A stretch of DNA of 64,000 bases from Megascapheus bottae (lineage: Eukaryota > Chordata > Mammalia > Rodentia > Geomyidae): positions 1,240,001 through 1,304,000 of the forward strand of contig JANJXV010000266.1 in NCBI GenBank assembly GCA_024803745.1. The letters are read 5' to 3'. The stretch's first letter is position 1, and each line of letters starts with the position of its first letter. Both the position numbers and the translations under genes were made by a program. Positions 35,911-48,200 of the stretch are shown here, one piece after another. The notes beneath the pieces are model-generated. The model was not told the origin of the DNA, made no database searches, and saw only the letters and a program-made list of their open reading frames with translations.

Positions 35911-38039
35911 AGGTGTATGGAGTCGTGGAATGGAGGTGTTTGAAGTCCGAATGCAGGTGTGTGAAATCATAGAATTGAGGTGTGTGTGGAGTCATAGAAT
36001 GGAGGTGTGTGAAGTCATAGAATGGAAGTGTGTGAAGTCATAGAATGGAGGTGTGTGATGTCATAGAATGTAGGTGTGTGAAGTCATACAATGGAGGTGT
36101 GTGAAGTCATGAAAGGGAGGTGTGTGAAGTCACAGAATGGAGGTGTGTGAAGTCACAATGGAGGTGTGTGAGGTCATAGAATGGAGGTGTGTGAAGTCAA
36201 AGAATGGAGGTGTGTGAAGTCATAGAATGGAGGTGTGTGAAATCACAGAATGGAGGTGTGTGAATTCGCAGAATGGAGGTGTGTAAAGTCACAGAGTGGA
36301 GATGTGTGAAGTCACAGAGTGGAGGTGTGTGAAGTCATAGAAGGGAGGTTTGTGAAGTCAAAGAATGGAGGTGTGTGAAGTCAGAATAGAGGTGTGTAAA
36401 GTCATATAATTGAGGTGTGTGAAGTCAGAATGGAGCTGTGTGAAGTCATAGAATTGAGGTGTGTGAAGTCAAAATGGAAGTGTGTAAACTCATAGAATGG
36501 AGGTGTGTGAAGTCACAGAATGGAGGTGTGTGAATTCAGATTGGAGGTGTGTGAAATCATAGAATGGAGGTGTGTCAACTCATAAAGTAGGTCTGTGAAG
36601 TCATAGAATGGAGGTGTGTGAAGTCATAGAATGGAGGTGTGTGAAATCATAGAATGGAGGTCTGTGAAGTCACAGAATTTAGGTGTGAGAATTCAGTATG
36701 GAGGTGTGTGAGGTCAGAATGGAGATGTGTGAAGTCATAGAATGGAGGTGTGTGAAGTCACAATGCAGGTGTGTGAACTCATAGAATGGAGGTGTGTAAA
36801 GTCACAATGTAGGTGTGTGAAGTCATAGAATGGAGGTTTGTGAAGTCATAGAATGGAGGTGTGTGAAGTCACAGAATGGAGGTGTGTGAAGTCAAAATGG
36901 TGGTGTGTGAAGTCACAAATGGAGGTGTGTGAAGTCACAGAATGGAGGTGTGTGAAGTCAAAATGGAGGTGTGTGAAGTCAAAGAATGGAGGTGTGTGTA
37001 CTCATAGAATGGAGGTGTGTGAAGTCATGGAATGGAGGTTTGTGAAGTCAAACGTTGGAAGTGTGGGAAGTTAAAAAAAGGACATGTGTGAAGTCATAGA
37101 ATGGAGGTGTGTGAAGTCATAGAATGGAGGAGTGTGAAGTCAGAATGGAGATTTGTGAAGTCACAGAATGGAGGCGTGTGAAGTCATAGAATGTTGGTGT
37201 ATGAAGTCATAGAAGGGAGGTGTATGAAGTCATAGAATGGAAGTGTATGAAGTCAGAGTGCAGGTGTGTGAAGTCACAGAATGGAAGTGTGTGAAGTCAT
37301 CGAATGGAGGTCTGTGATGATATAGAATGGAGGTGTGTGAAGTCACAGAATGGCCGTGTGTGAAGTCACAATACAGGTTTGTGAAGTCATAGAATGGAGG
37401 TGTGTGAAGTCATAGAATGGAGGTGTGTGAAATCTCAGAATGGAGGGGAATGAATTCGCAAAATGGAGGTGTGTAAAGACACAGAGTGGAGATGTGTGCA
37501 TTCACAGAGTGGAGTTGGGTGAAGTCATAAAAAGGAGGTTTGTGAAGTCACAGAATGGAGGTGTGTGGTGTGCAAAGTCATAGAATGGAGGTGTGTGAAG
37601 TCAGAATGGAGCTGTGTGAATTCATAGAATGGAGGTGTGTGAAGTCAGAATGGAGGTGTGTGAACTCATAGAATGGAGGTGTGTGAAGTCACAGAATGGA
37701 GGTGTGTGAAGTCATAGAATGGAGGTGTGTGAAATCATAGAATGGAGGTGTGTGAAGTCATAGAATGGAGGTGTGTAAAGTCATAGAATGGAGGTTTGTG
37801 AAGTCATAGAATGGAGGTGTGTGAAGTCATAGTATGGAGATGTGTGAAATCATAGAATGGAGTTTTGTGAAGTCACAGAATGGAGCTGTGTGAGTCAGAA
37901 TTGAGGTGTGTGAAGTCATAGAATGCAGATGTGTGAAGTCATAGAATGGAGATTTGTGCAGTCACCGAAGGGAGGTTTGTGAAGTCATAGAATGGAGGTA
38001 TGTGAAGTCAAATTGGAGGGGTGTGAAGTCAGAGAATGG
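35911..38039 (+). repeat. 2,129-bp tandem duplication, unit 2
   Basis: The repeat of unit 1 at offset 2,129 (AGGTGTATGG at 33782/35911; the ATG-led block at 34724/36853). The junction near 35,904-35,916 joins CAGAGAATGG, seen downstream at 38,033, to AGGTGTATGG, seen at 33,782. The shared AGAATGGAGGTGT keeps the monomer register. One base distinguishes the units at the 3' end: GTCTCCGAAGGG at 35,833 versus GTCACCGAAGGG at 37,962 and at 27,568. The change is therefore private to unit 1. Confidence 0.9.
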
Positions 38040-38394
38040 AGGTGTGTGAAGTCATAGAATGGACGTGGGTGAAGTCATAGAATGGAGGTGTGTGAAGTCA
38101 CTGAATGGACGAGTTTAAAGTCATTGAATGGAGGTGTGTGAAGTCAGAGAATTGAGCTGTTTGAAGTCATATATTGGAGGTGTGTGAAGTCAAAAAGGAT
38201 GTGTGAAGTCATAGAATGTAGGTGTGTGAAGTCATAGAATGGAGATGTGTGAAGTCACAGAATGGAGGTGTGTGAACTCAGAATGGAGGTGTGTGAAGTC
38301 ACAGAATGGAGGTTTGTGAAGTCATAGAATGGAAGTATGTGAAGTCATAGAATGGACGTGTGTGAAGTCAGAATGGAGGTGTGTTAAGTCACCG

Positions 38395-40551
38395 AACGGA
38401 GTTTTGTGAACTCAGTATGGAGATGTGTGAAGTCACAGAATGGAGGTTGGTGATGTCATAGAGGGAGGTGTGTGAGGTCATAGAATGGATGTTTCTGAAG
38501 TAAGAATGAAGGTGTGTGAAGTCATAGAATGTAGGTGGGTGAAGTCATAGAAAGGAGGTGGGGGAAGTCATAGAATGGAGGAGTGTGAAGTCATAGAGTG
38601 GAGGTGAGTGTAGTCACAGTTTCGAGGTCTATGAAGTCATAGATTGGAGGTGTGTGATGTCAGAATGCAGGTGTGTGAAGTCATAGAATGGAGGTGTGTG
38701 AAGTCAAAGAATGGAGGTGTTTGAAGTCGTAGAATGGAGGTGTGTGAAATCACAGAATGGAGGTGTGTGAATTCGCAGAATGGAGGTGTGTAAAGTCACA
38801 GAGTGGAGATGTGTGAAGTCACAGGGTGGAGGTGTGTGAAGTCATAGAAGGGAGGTTTGTGAAGTCATAGAATGGAGGTGTGTGAAGTCATAGAATGGAG
38901 TATTGTGAAGTCACCGAAGGGAGGTTTGTGAAGTCATAGAATGGAGGTATGAGAAATCAAATTAGAGGGGTGTGAAGTCGTAGAATGGAGGTGTGTGAAG
39001 TCATAGAATGGAGGTGGGTGAAGTCATAGAATAGAGGTGTGTGAATTCAGATTGGAGGTGTGTGAAGTCATAGAATGGAGGTGTGTCAACTCAGAAAGGA
39101 GGTGTGTGAGGTCATAGAATGGAGGTGAGTGAAGTCATAGAATGGAAGTGTGTGAAATCATAGAATGGAGGTGTGTGAAGTCACAGAATTTAGGTGTGTG
39201 AAGTCAGAATGGAGGTGTGTGAGGTCAGAATGGAGGTGTGTGAAGTCATAGAATGGAGGTGGGTGAAGTCACAATGCAGGTGTGTGAACTCATAGAATGG
39301 AGGTGTGTGAAGTCACAGTGGAGGTGTGTGAAGTCATAGAATGGAGGTGTGTGAAGTCATAGAATGGAGGTGTGTGAAGTCACAGAATGGAGGTGTGTGA
39401 AGTCATAGAATGGAGGTGTATGAAGTCACAGAATGGAGGTGTGTGAAATCATAGAATGGAGGTATGTGAAGTCACAGAATGTAGGTGTGTGAAGTCAGAA
39501 TGGAGGTGTGTGAAGTCATAGAATGGAGGTGTGTGAAGTCAGAATGGAGGTGTGAAGTCATAGAATGGAGGTGGGTGAAGTCATAGAAATTAGGTGTGGG
39601 AAGTCATAGAATGGAGATGTGTGAAGTCATAGAGTGGAGGTGAGTGAAGTCACAGATTCGAGGTCTGTGAAGTCATAGAATGGAGGTGTGTGAAGACAGA
39701 ATGTAGGTGTTCGAAGTCATAGAATAGAGGTGTGTGAAGTCAGAATGGAGGTGTGTGAAGTCATAGAATGGAGGTGTGTGAACTCATAGAATGGAGGTGT
39801 GTGACGTCACAATGGAAGTTTGTGAAGTCATAGAATGGAGGTGTGTGAAATCACAGAATGGAGGTGTGTGAAGTCATAAAATGCAGGTGTGTGAAGTCAG
39901 AATGGAGGTGTGTGAAGTCACAGAATGGAGGTGTGTGAACTCAGAATGGAGGTGTGTGAAGTCATACATGGAGGTGTGTGAAGTCATAGTATGGAGATAT
40001 GTGAAATCATAGAATGGAGATTTGTGAAGTCACAGAATGGAATTGTGTGAGTCAGAATTGAGGTGTGTGAAGTCATAGAATGTAGATGTGTGAAGTCATA
40101 GAATGGAGTATTGTGAAGTCAACGAAGGGAGGTTTGTGAAGTCATAGAATGGAGGTATGAGAAATCAAATTAGAGGGGTGTGAAGTCGGAGAATGGAGGT
40201 GTGTGAAGTCATAGAATGGAGGTGGGTGAAGTCATAGAATGGAGGTGTGTGAAGTCACTGAATGGACGAGTTTAAAGTCATTGAATGGAGGTGTGTGAAG
40301 TCAGAGAATTGAGCTATTTGAAGTCATATATTGGAGGTGAGTGAAGTCAAAATGGATGTGTGAAGTCATAGAATGTAGGTGTGTGAAGTCATAGAATGGA
40401 GGTGTGTGAAGTCACAAAATGGAGGTGTGTGAACTCAGAATGGAGGTGTGTGAAGTCACAGAATGGAGGTTTGTGAAGTCATAGAATGGAAGTATGTGAA
40501 GTCATAGAATGGACGTGTGTGAAGTCAGAATGGAGGTGTGTTAAGTCACCG
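38395..40551 (+). repeat. 2,157-bp tandem unit, right copy, unit 1
   Basis: This matches 28,001-30,157 at offset 10,394, and the next unit at offset 2,157 (TTTCTGAAGTAAG at 38492/40649). TGACGTCA at 39,802 and TGAGTCA at 40,048 occupy the same internal places. The 2,157-bp doubling therefore predates the long-segment duplication. Confidence 0.88.
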
Positions 40552-42708
40552 AACGGAGTTTTGTGAACTCAGTATGGAGATGTGTGAAGTCACAGAATGG
40601 AGGTTGGTGATGTCATAGAGGGAGGTGTGTGAGGTCATAGAATGGATGTTTCTGAAGTAAGAATGAAGGTGTGTGAAGTCATAGAATGTAGGTGGGTGAA
40701 GTCATAGAAAGGAGGTGGGGGAAGTCATAGAATGGAGGAGTGTGAAGTCATAGAGTGGAGGTGAGTGTAGTCACAGTTTCGAGGTCTATGAAGTCATAGA
40801 TTGGAGGTGTGTGATGTCAGAATGCAGGTGTGTGAAGTCATAGAATGGAGGTGTGTGAAGTCAAAGAATGGAGGTGTTTGAAGTCGTAGAATGGAGGTGT
40901 GTGAAATCACAGAATGGAGGTGTGTGAATTCGCAGAATGGAGGTGTGTAAAGTCACAGAGTGGAGATGTGTGAAGTCACAGGGTGGAGGTGTGTGAAGTC
41001 ATAGAAGGGAGGTTTGTGAAGTCATAGAATGGAGGTGTGTGAAGTCATAGAATGGAGTATTGTGAAGTCACCGAAGGGAGGTTTGTGAAGTCATAGAATG
41101 GAGGTATGAGAAATCAAATTAGAGGGGTGTGAAGTCGTAGAATGGAGGTGTGTGAAGTCATAGAATGGAGGTGGGTGAAGTCATAGAATAGAGGTGTGTG
41201 AATTCAGATTGGAGGTGTGTGAAGTCATAGAATGGAGGTGTGTCAACTCAGAAAGGAGGTGTGTGAGGTCATAGAATGGAGGTGAGTGAAGTCATAGAAT
41301 GGAAGTGTGTGAAATCATAGAATGGAGGTGTGTGAAGTCACAGAATTTAGGTGTGTGAAGTCAGAATGGAGGTGTGTGAGGTCAGAATGGAGGTGTGTGA
41401 AGTCATAGAATGGAGGTGGGTGAAGTCACAATGCAGGTGTGTGAACTCATAGAATGGAGGTGTGTGAAGTCACAGTGGAGGTGTGTGAAGTCATAGAATG
41501 GAGGTGTGTGAAGTCATAGAATGGAGGTGTGTGAAGTCACAGAATGGAGGTGTGTGAAGTCATAGAATGGAGGTGTATGAAGTCACAGAATGGAGGTGTG
41601 TGAAATCATAGAATGGAGGTATGTGAAGTCACAGAATGTAGGTGTGTGAAGTCAGAATGGAGGTGTGTGAAGTCATAGAATGGAGGTGTGTGAAGTCAGA
41701 ATGGAGGTGTGAAGTCATAGAATGGAGGTGGGTGAAGTCATAGAAATTAGGTGTGGGAAGTCATAGAATGGAGATGTGTGAAGTCATAGAGTGGAGGTGA
41801 GTGAAGTCACAGATTCGAGGTCTGTGAAGTCATAGAATGGAGGTGTGTGAAGACAGAATGTAGGTGTTCGAAGTCATAGAATAGAGGTGTGTGAAGTCAG
41901 AATGGAGGTGTGTGAAGTCATAGAATGGAGGTGTGTGAACTCATAGAATGGAGGTGTGTGACGTCACAATGGAAGTTTGTGAAGTCATAGAATGGAGGTG
42001 TGTGAAATCACAGAATGGAGGTGTGTGAAGTCATAAAATGCAGGTGTGTGAAGTCAGAATGGAGGTGTGTGAAGTCACAGAATGGAGGTGTGTGAACTCA
42101 GAATGGAGGTGTGTGAAGTCATACATGGAGGTGTGTGAAGTCATAGTATGGAGATATGTGAAATCATAGAATGGAGATTTGTGAAGTCACAGAATGGAAT
42201 TGTGTGAGTCAGAATTGAGGTGTGTGAAGTCATAGAATGTAGATGTGTGAAGTCATAGAATGGAGTATTGTGAAGTCAACGAAGGGAGGTTTGTGAAGTC
42301 ATAGAATGGAGGTATGAGAAATCAAATTAGAGGGGTGTGAAGTCGGAGAATGGAGGTGTGTGAAGTCATAGAATGGAGGTGGGTGAAGTCATAGAATGGA
42401 GGTGTGTGAAGTCACTGAATGGACGAGTTTAAAGTCATTGAATGGAGGTGTGTGAAGTCAGAGAATTGAGCTATTTGAAGTCATATATTGGAGGTGAGTG
42501 AAGTCAAAATGGATGTGTGAAGTCATAGAATGTAGGTGTGTGAAGTCATAGAATGGAGGTGTGTGAAGTCACAAAATGGAGGTGTGTGAACTCAGAATGG
42601 AGGTGTGTGAAGTCACAGAATGGAGGTTTGTGAAGTCATAGAATGGAAGTATGTGAAGTCATAGAATGGACGTGTGTGAAGTCAGAATGGAGGTGTGTTA
42701 AGTCACCG
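40552..42708 (+). repeat. 2,157-bp tandem unit, right copy, unit 2
   Basis: This is colinear with the previous unit (TTTCTGAAGTAAG at 42,806 just past it, TGACGTCA at 41,959, TGAGTCA at 42,205). It ends at the same CACCGATTGG switch as the left copy (42,705, partner 32,311). Confidence 0.88.
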
Positions 42709-42828
42709 ATTGGAGTTTTGTGAACTCAGTATGGAGATGTGTGAAGTCATAGAATGGAGGTTGGTGATGTCATATATGGAGGTGTGTGAGGTCATAGAAT
42801 GGATGTTTCTGAAGTAAGAATGAAGGTG

Positions 42829-45244
42829 TGTGAAGTCATAGAATGAAGGTGGGTGAAGTCATAGAAAGGAGGTGTGGGAAGTCATAGAATGGAGGAGTGT
42901 GAAGTCATAGAGTGGAGGTGAGTGAAGTCACAGTTTCGAGGTCTGTGAAGTCATAGATTGGAGGTGTGTGATGTCAGAATGCAGGTTTGTGAAGTCATAG
43001 AATGGAGGTGTGTGAAGTCAAAGAATGGAGGTGTGTGAAGTCATAGAATGGAGGTGTGTGAAATCACAGAATGGAGGTGTGTGAATTCGCAGAATGGAGG
43101 TGTGTAAAGTCACAGAGTGGAGATGTGTGAAGTCACAGAGTGGAGTTGTGTGAAGTCATAGAAGGGAGGTTTGTGAAGTCATAGAATGGAGGTGTGTGAA
43201 GTCAGAATAGAGGTGTGTAAAGTCATATAATTGAGGTGTGTAAAGTCAGAATGGAGCTGTGTGAAGTCATAGAATGGAGGTGTGTGAAGTCAAAATGGAA
43301 GCGTGTAAACTAATAGAATGGAGGTGTGTGAAGTCACAGAATGGAGGTGTGTGAGTTCAGAGTGGAGGTGTGTGAAGTCGTAGAATGGAGGTGTGTGAAA
43401 TCATAGAATGGAGGTGTGTGAAGTCACAGAATTTAGGTGTGTGAAGTCAGTATGGAGGTGTGTGAGGTCAGAATGGAGATGTGTGAAGTCATAGAATGGA
43501 GGTGTGTGAAATCTCAGAATGGAGGGGTATGAATTCGCAGAATGGAGGTGTGTAAAGACACAGAGTGGAGATGTGTGCATTCACAGAGTGGAGTTGGGTG
43601 AAGTCATAGAAAGGAGGTTTGTGAAGTCACAATAGAGGTGAGCAAATCATAGAATGGAGGTGTGTGAAGTCAGAATGGAGCTTTGTGAAGTCATAGAATG
43701 GTGGTGTGTGAAGTCAGAATGGAGGTGTGTGAACTCATAGAATGGAGGTGTGTGAAGTCATAGAATGGAGGTATGTGAATTCAGAATAGAGGTGTGAAGT
43801 CATAGAATGGAGGTGGGTGAAGTCATAGAAATTAGCTGTGGGAAGTCATAGAATGGAGAAGTGTGAAGTCATAGAGTGGAGGTGAGTGAAGTCACAGATT
43901 CGAGGTGTGTGAAGTCATAGAATGGAGGTGTGTGAAGTCAGAATGTAGGTGTACGAAGTCGTAGAATAGAGGTTTGTGAAGTCAGAATGGAGGTGTGTGA
44001 AGTCATAGAATGTAGATGTGTGAAGTCATAGAATGGAGTATTGTGAAGTCACCGAAGGGAGGTTTGTGAAGTCATAGAATGGAGGTGTGTGAAGTCATAG
44101 AATGGAGGTGTGTGAAATCTCCGAATGGAGGGGTATGAATTCGCAGAATGGAGGTGTGTAAAGACACAGAGTGGAGATGTGTGCATTCACAGAGTGGAGT
44201 TGGGTGAAGTCATAGAAAGGAGGTTTGTGAAGTCACAGAATGGAGGTGTGTGAAGACAGAATAGAGGTGTACAAAGTCATAGAATTGAGGTGTGTGAAGT
44301 CAGAATGGAGCTGTGTGAAGTCATAGAATGGAGGTGTGTGAAGTCAGAATGGAGGTGTGTGAACTCATAGAATGGAGGTGTGTGAAGTCACAGAATGGAG
44401 GTGTGTGAAATCATAGAATGGAGGTGTGTGAAGTCATAGAATGGAGGTGTGTGAAGTCATAGAATGGAGGTTTGTGAAGTCATAGAATGGAGGTGTGTGA
44501 AGTCATAGTATGGAGATGTGTGAAATAATAGAATGGAGTTTTGTGAAGTCACAGAATGGAGCTGTGTGAGTCAGAATTGAGGTGTGTGAAGTCATAGAAT
44601 GCAGATGTGTGAAGTCATAGAATGGAGATTTGTGAAGTCACCGAAGGGAGGTTTGTGAAGTCATAGAATGGAGGTATGTGAAGTCAAATTGGAGGGCTGT
44701 GAAGTCAGAGAATGGAGGTGTGTGAAGTCATAGAATGGACGTGGGTGAAGTCATAGAATGGAGGTGTATGAAGTCATAGAATGGAGGTCTGTGAAGTCAC
44801 AGAATGGACGGGTATGAAGTCATAGAATGAAGGTGTGTGAAGTCAGAGAATTGAGGTGTTTGAGGTCATATATTGGAGGTGTGTGAAGTCAAACAATAGA
44901 GGTGTGTGAACTCAGAAAAGGTGTGTGAACTCACAGAATGGAAGTGTGTGAAGTAATAGAAAGGAAGTGTGTGAACTCATAGAATGGAGGTGTGTGAAGT
45001 CACAGAATGGAGGTGTGTGAAGTCAAAATGGAGGTGTGTGAAGTCAAAAATACCGGTGTGTGAACTCATGGAATGGAGGTCTGTGAAGTCATAGAATGGA
45101 GGAGTGTGAAGTCAGAATGGAGATTTGTGAAGTCATAGAATGGAAGTGTGTGAAGTCCTAGAATGTTGGTGTATGAAGGCATAGAATGGAGGTGTATGAA
45201 GTCATAGAATGGAGGTGTGTGAAGTCAGAATGCAGGTGTGTGAA
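42829..45244 (+). repeat. Mosaic satellite linker
   Basis: No gene. This stretch joins several segment types. The part at 42.9-43.5 kb resembles 25.9-26.3 kb and 49.6-50.1 kb (GTAAAGTCATATAATTGAGG, GGAAGCGTG). The part at 43.5-43.8 kb resembles 27.0-27.3 kb (GGGGTATGAATTCGC, GTGTGCATTCACAG). The part at 43.79-44.05 kb resembles 9.0-9.95 kb (AGAATAGAGGTGTGAAG, AGAAATTAGC, GGTGTACGAAGTCG). From 44.1 kb on it follows 13.3-14.8 kb. The rapid changes of partner suggest past recombination or conversion between distant parts of the array. Confidence 0.65.
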
Positions 45245-48200
45245 GTCATAGAATGGAGGTGTGTGAAGTCATAGAATAGAGGTGTGTGAAGTCATAGAAT
45301 GGAAGTGTGTGAAGTCATAGAATGGAGGTGTGTGATGTCATAGAATGTAGGTGTGTGAAGTCATAGAATGGAGGTGTGTGAAGTCACGGAAGGGAGGTGT
45401 GTGAAGTCACAGAATGGAGGTGTGTGAAGTTACAATGGAGGTGTGTGAAGTCATAGAATGGAGGTGTGTGAAGTCAAAGAATGGAGGTGTGTGAAGTCAT
45501 AGAATTGAGGTGTGTGAAATCACAGAATGGAGGTGTGTGAATTCGCAGAATGGAGGTGTGTAAAGTCACAGAGTGGACATGTGTGAAGTCACAGAGTGGA
45601 GGTGTGTCAACTCAGAAAGGAGGTGTGTGAAGTCATAGAATGGAGGTGAGTGAAGTCATAGAATGGAGGTGTGTGAACTCATAGAATGGAGGTGTGTGAC
45701 GTCACAACGGTAGTTTGTGAAGTCATAGAATGGAGGTGTGTGAAGTCACAGAATTGAGGTGTGTGAAGTCAGAATGGAGGTGTGAAGTAATAGAATGGAG
45801 GTGGGTGAAGTCATAGAAATTAGGTGTGTGAAGTCATAGAATGGAGATGTGTGAACTCATAGAATGGAGGTGTGTGACGTCACTATGGAAGTTTGTGAAG
45901 TCATAGAATGGAGGTGTGTGAAGTCACAGAATGGAGGTGTGTGAAGTCATAAAATGGAGGTGTGTGAAGTCAGAATGGAGGTGTGTGAAGTCACAGAATG
46001 GAGGTGTGTGAATTCAGAATGGAGGTGTGTGAAGTCATAGATGGAGGTGTGTAAAGTCATAGTATGGAGGTATGTGAAATCATAAAATGGAGTTTTGTGA
46101 AGTCACAAAATGGAGTTGTGTGAGTCAGAATTGAGGTGTGTGAAGTCATAGAATGTAGATGTGTGAAGTCATAGAATGGAGTATTGTGAAGTCACCGAAG
46201 GGACGTTTGTGAAGTCATAGAATGGAGGTATGAGAAATCAAATTAGAGGGGTGTGAAGTCGGAGAATTGAGGTGTGAGAAGTCATAGAATGGAGGTGGGT
46301 GAAGTCACAGAATGGAGGTGTGTGAACTCAGAATGGAGATGTGTGAAGTCACAGAATGGAGGTTTCTGAAGTCATAGAATGGAAGTGTGTGAAGTCATAG
46401 AATGGACGTGTGTGAAGACAGAATGGAGGTGTGTTAAGTCACCAAATGGAGATTTGTGAACTCAGTCTGGAGGTGTGTGAAGTCACAGAGTGGAGGTTTG
46501 TGAAGTCATTGAATGGAGGTGTGTGAAGTCACTGAATGGAAGTGTGTGAAGTCAGAATGGAGGTGTGAAGTCATAGAATGAACGTGGGTGAAATCATAGA
46601 AAGGAGGTGTGGGAAGTCATAGAATGGAGGAGTGTGAAGTCATAGAGTGGAGGTGAGTGAAGTCACAGATTCGAGGTCTGTGAAGTCATAGATTGGAGGT
46701 GTGTGATTTCAGAATGGAGGTGTGCGAAGTCATAGAATAGATGTTTGTGAAGTCAGAATGGAGGTGTGTGAAGTCATAGAATGGAGGTGTGTGAACTCAT
46801 AGAATGGAGGTGTGTGACGTCACAATGGAAGTGTGTGAAGTCACAGAATGGAGGTGTGTGAATTCATACAATGGAAGTGTGTGAAGTCAGAATGGAATTT
46901 TGTGAAGTCACAGAATTGAGCTGTGTGAATTCAGAATGGAGGTGTGTGAAGTCATAGAATGGAGGTGTGTGAAGTCAGAATGGAGGTGTGTGAACTGATA
47001 GAATGGAGGTGTGTGTAGTCACAATGGAGGTGTGTGAAGTCATAGAATGGAGGTGTGTGAAGTCACAGAATGGAGGTGTGTGAAGTCATAGAATGGAGGT
47101 GTGTGAAGTCATAGAATGGGTGTTTGTGAAGTAAGAATGAAGGTGTGTGAAGTCATAGAATGGAGGTGTGTGAAGTCACAGAATGGAGGTGTGGGAAGTC
47201 ACAGATTACAGGAGTTTGAAGTCACAGAATGGAGGTGTGTGAACCCAGAATGGAGGTGTGTAAAGTCACAAAATGGAGGTGTGTGAAGTTATAGAATGGA
47301 AGTGTGTCAAGTCATAGAATGGAGGTGTGTGTGAAGTCACAGAATGGACGGTATGAAGTCATAGAATGGAGGTGTGTAAAATCATAGAATGAGGGTGTGT
47401 GAAGTCATAGAATGGAGGTGTGTGAAGTCACAGAATGGAGGTGTGTGAAGTCATAGAATGGAGGTGTGTGAAGTCATAGAATGGAAGTGTGTGAAGTCAC
47501 AGATTGGAGGTGTGTGAAGTCACAGAATCCAGGTGTGAGAAGTCACAGAATGGAGTTGTGTGAACTCAGAATGGAGGTGTGTGAGGTCACAGAATGGAGG
47601 AGTGTGAAGTCATAGAATGGAGGTGTGTGAGGTCAGAGAATGGAGGTGTGTGAAATCATAGAATGGAGGTGTGTGAAGTCACAGAATGGAGGTGTGTGAA
47701 GTCAGAATGGAGGTGTGTGAAGTCATAGAGTGGAGGTGTGTGAAGTCAGAATGGAGGTGTGAAGTCATAGAATGGAGGTGGGTGAAGTCATAGAACTTAG
47801 GTGTGGGAAGTCATAGAATGGAGAATTGTGAAGTCATAGAGTGGAGGTGAGTGAAGTCACAGATTCGTGGTCTGTGAAGTCATAGAATGTAGGTGTGTGA
47901 AGTCATAGAATGGAGTATTGTGAAGTCACCGAACGGAGGTTTGTGAAGTCATAGAATGGAGGTATGAGAAATCAAATTAGAGGGGTGTGAAGTCGTAGAA
48001 TGGAGGTGTGTGAAGTCATAGAATGGAGGTGGGTGAAGTCATAGAATGGAGGTGTGTGAATTCAGATTGGAGGTATGTGAAGTCATAGAATGGAGGTGTG
48101 TCAACTCAGAAAGGAGGTGTGTGAAGTCATAGAATGGAAGTGAGTGAAGTCATAGAATGGAGGTGTGTGAAATCATACAATGGAGGTGTGTGAAGTCACA

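Larger units (their letters stand above)
32435..42828 (+). repeat. Long segment, right copy (10,394 bp)
   Basis: The second copy of the 24.17-32.43 kb segment, enlarged by an internal 2,129-bp tandem duplication (8,265 + 2,129 = 10,394). Anchors with the left copy after the insertion are the GATGTCATAGAGGG C position 28063/38457 and CACCGATTGG 32311/42705. The match is lost between 42,829 and 42,911, where AGACTGG in the left copy is AGAGTGG and the linker CATAGATTCG becomes CACAGTTTCG. Confidence 0.85.

Noticed and set aside
35698..35970. A 90-residue minus-strand open frame, the longest seen, and similar minus-strand frames at 7,782, 49,314 and 57,955
   Set aside because: These are translations of the reverse-complement monomer (SHTSIL / FTHLHSM pattern) with no feature beyond the repeat. 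The frame at 35,698 spans the 2,129-bp duplication junction, which alone explains its length.
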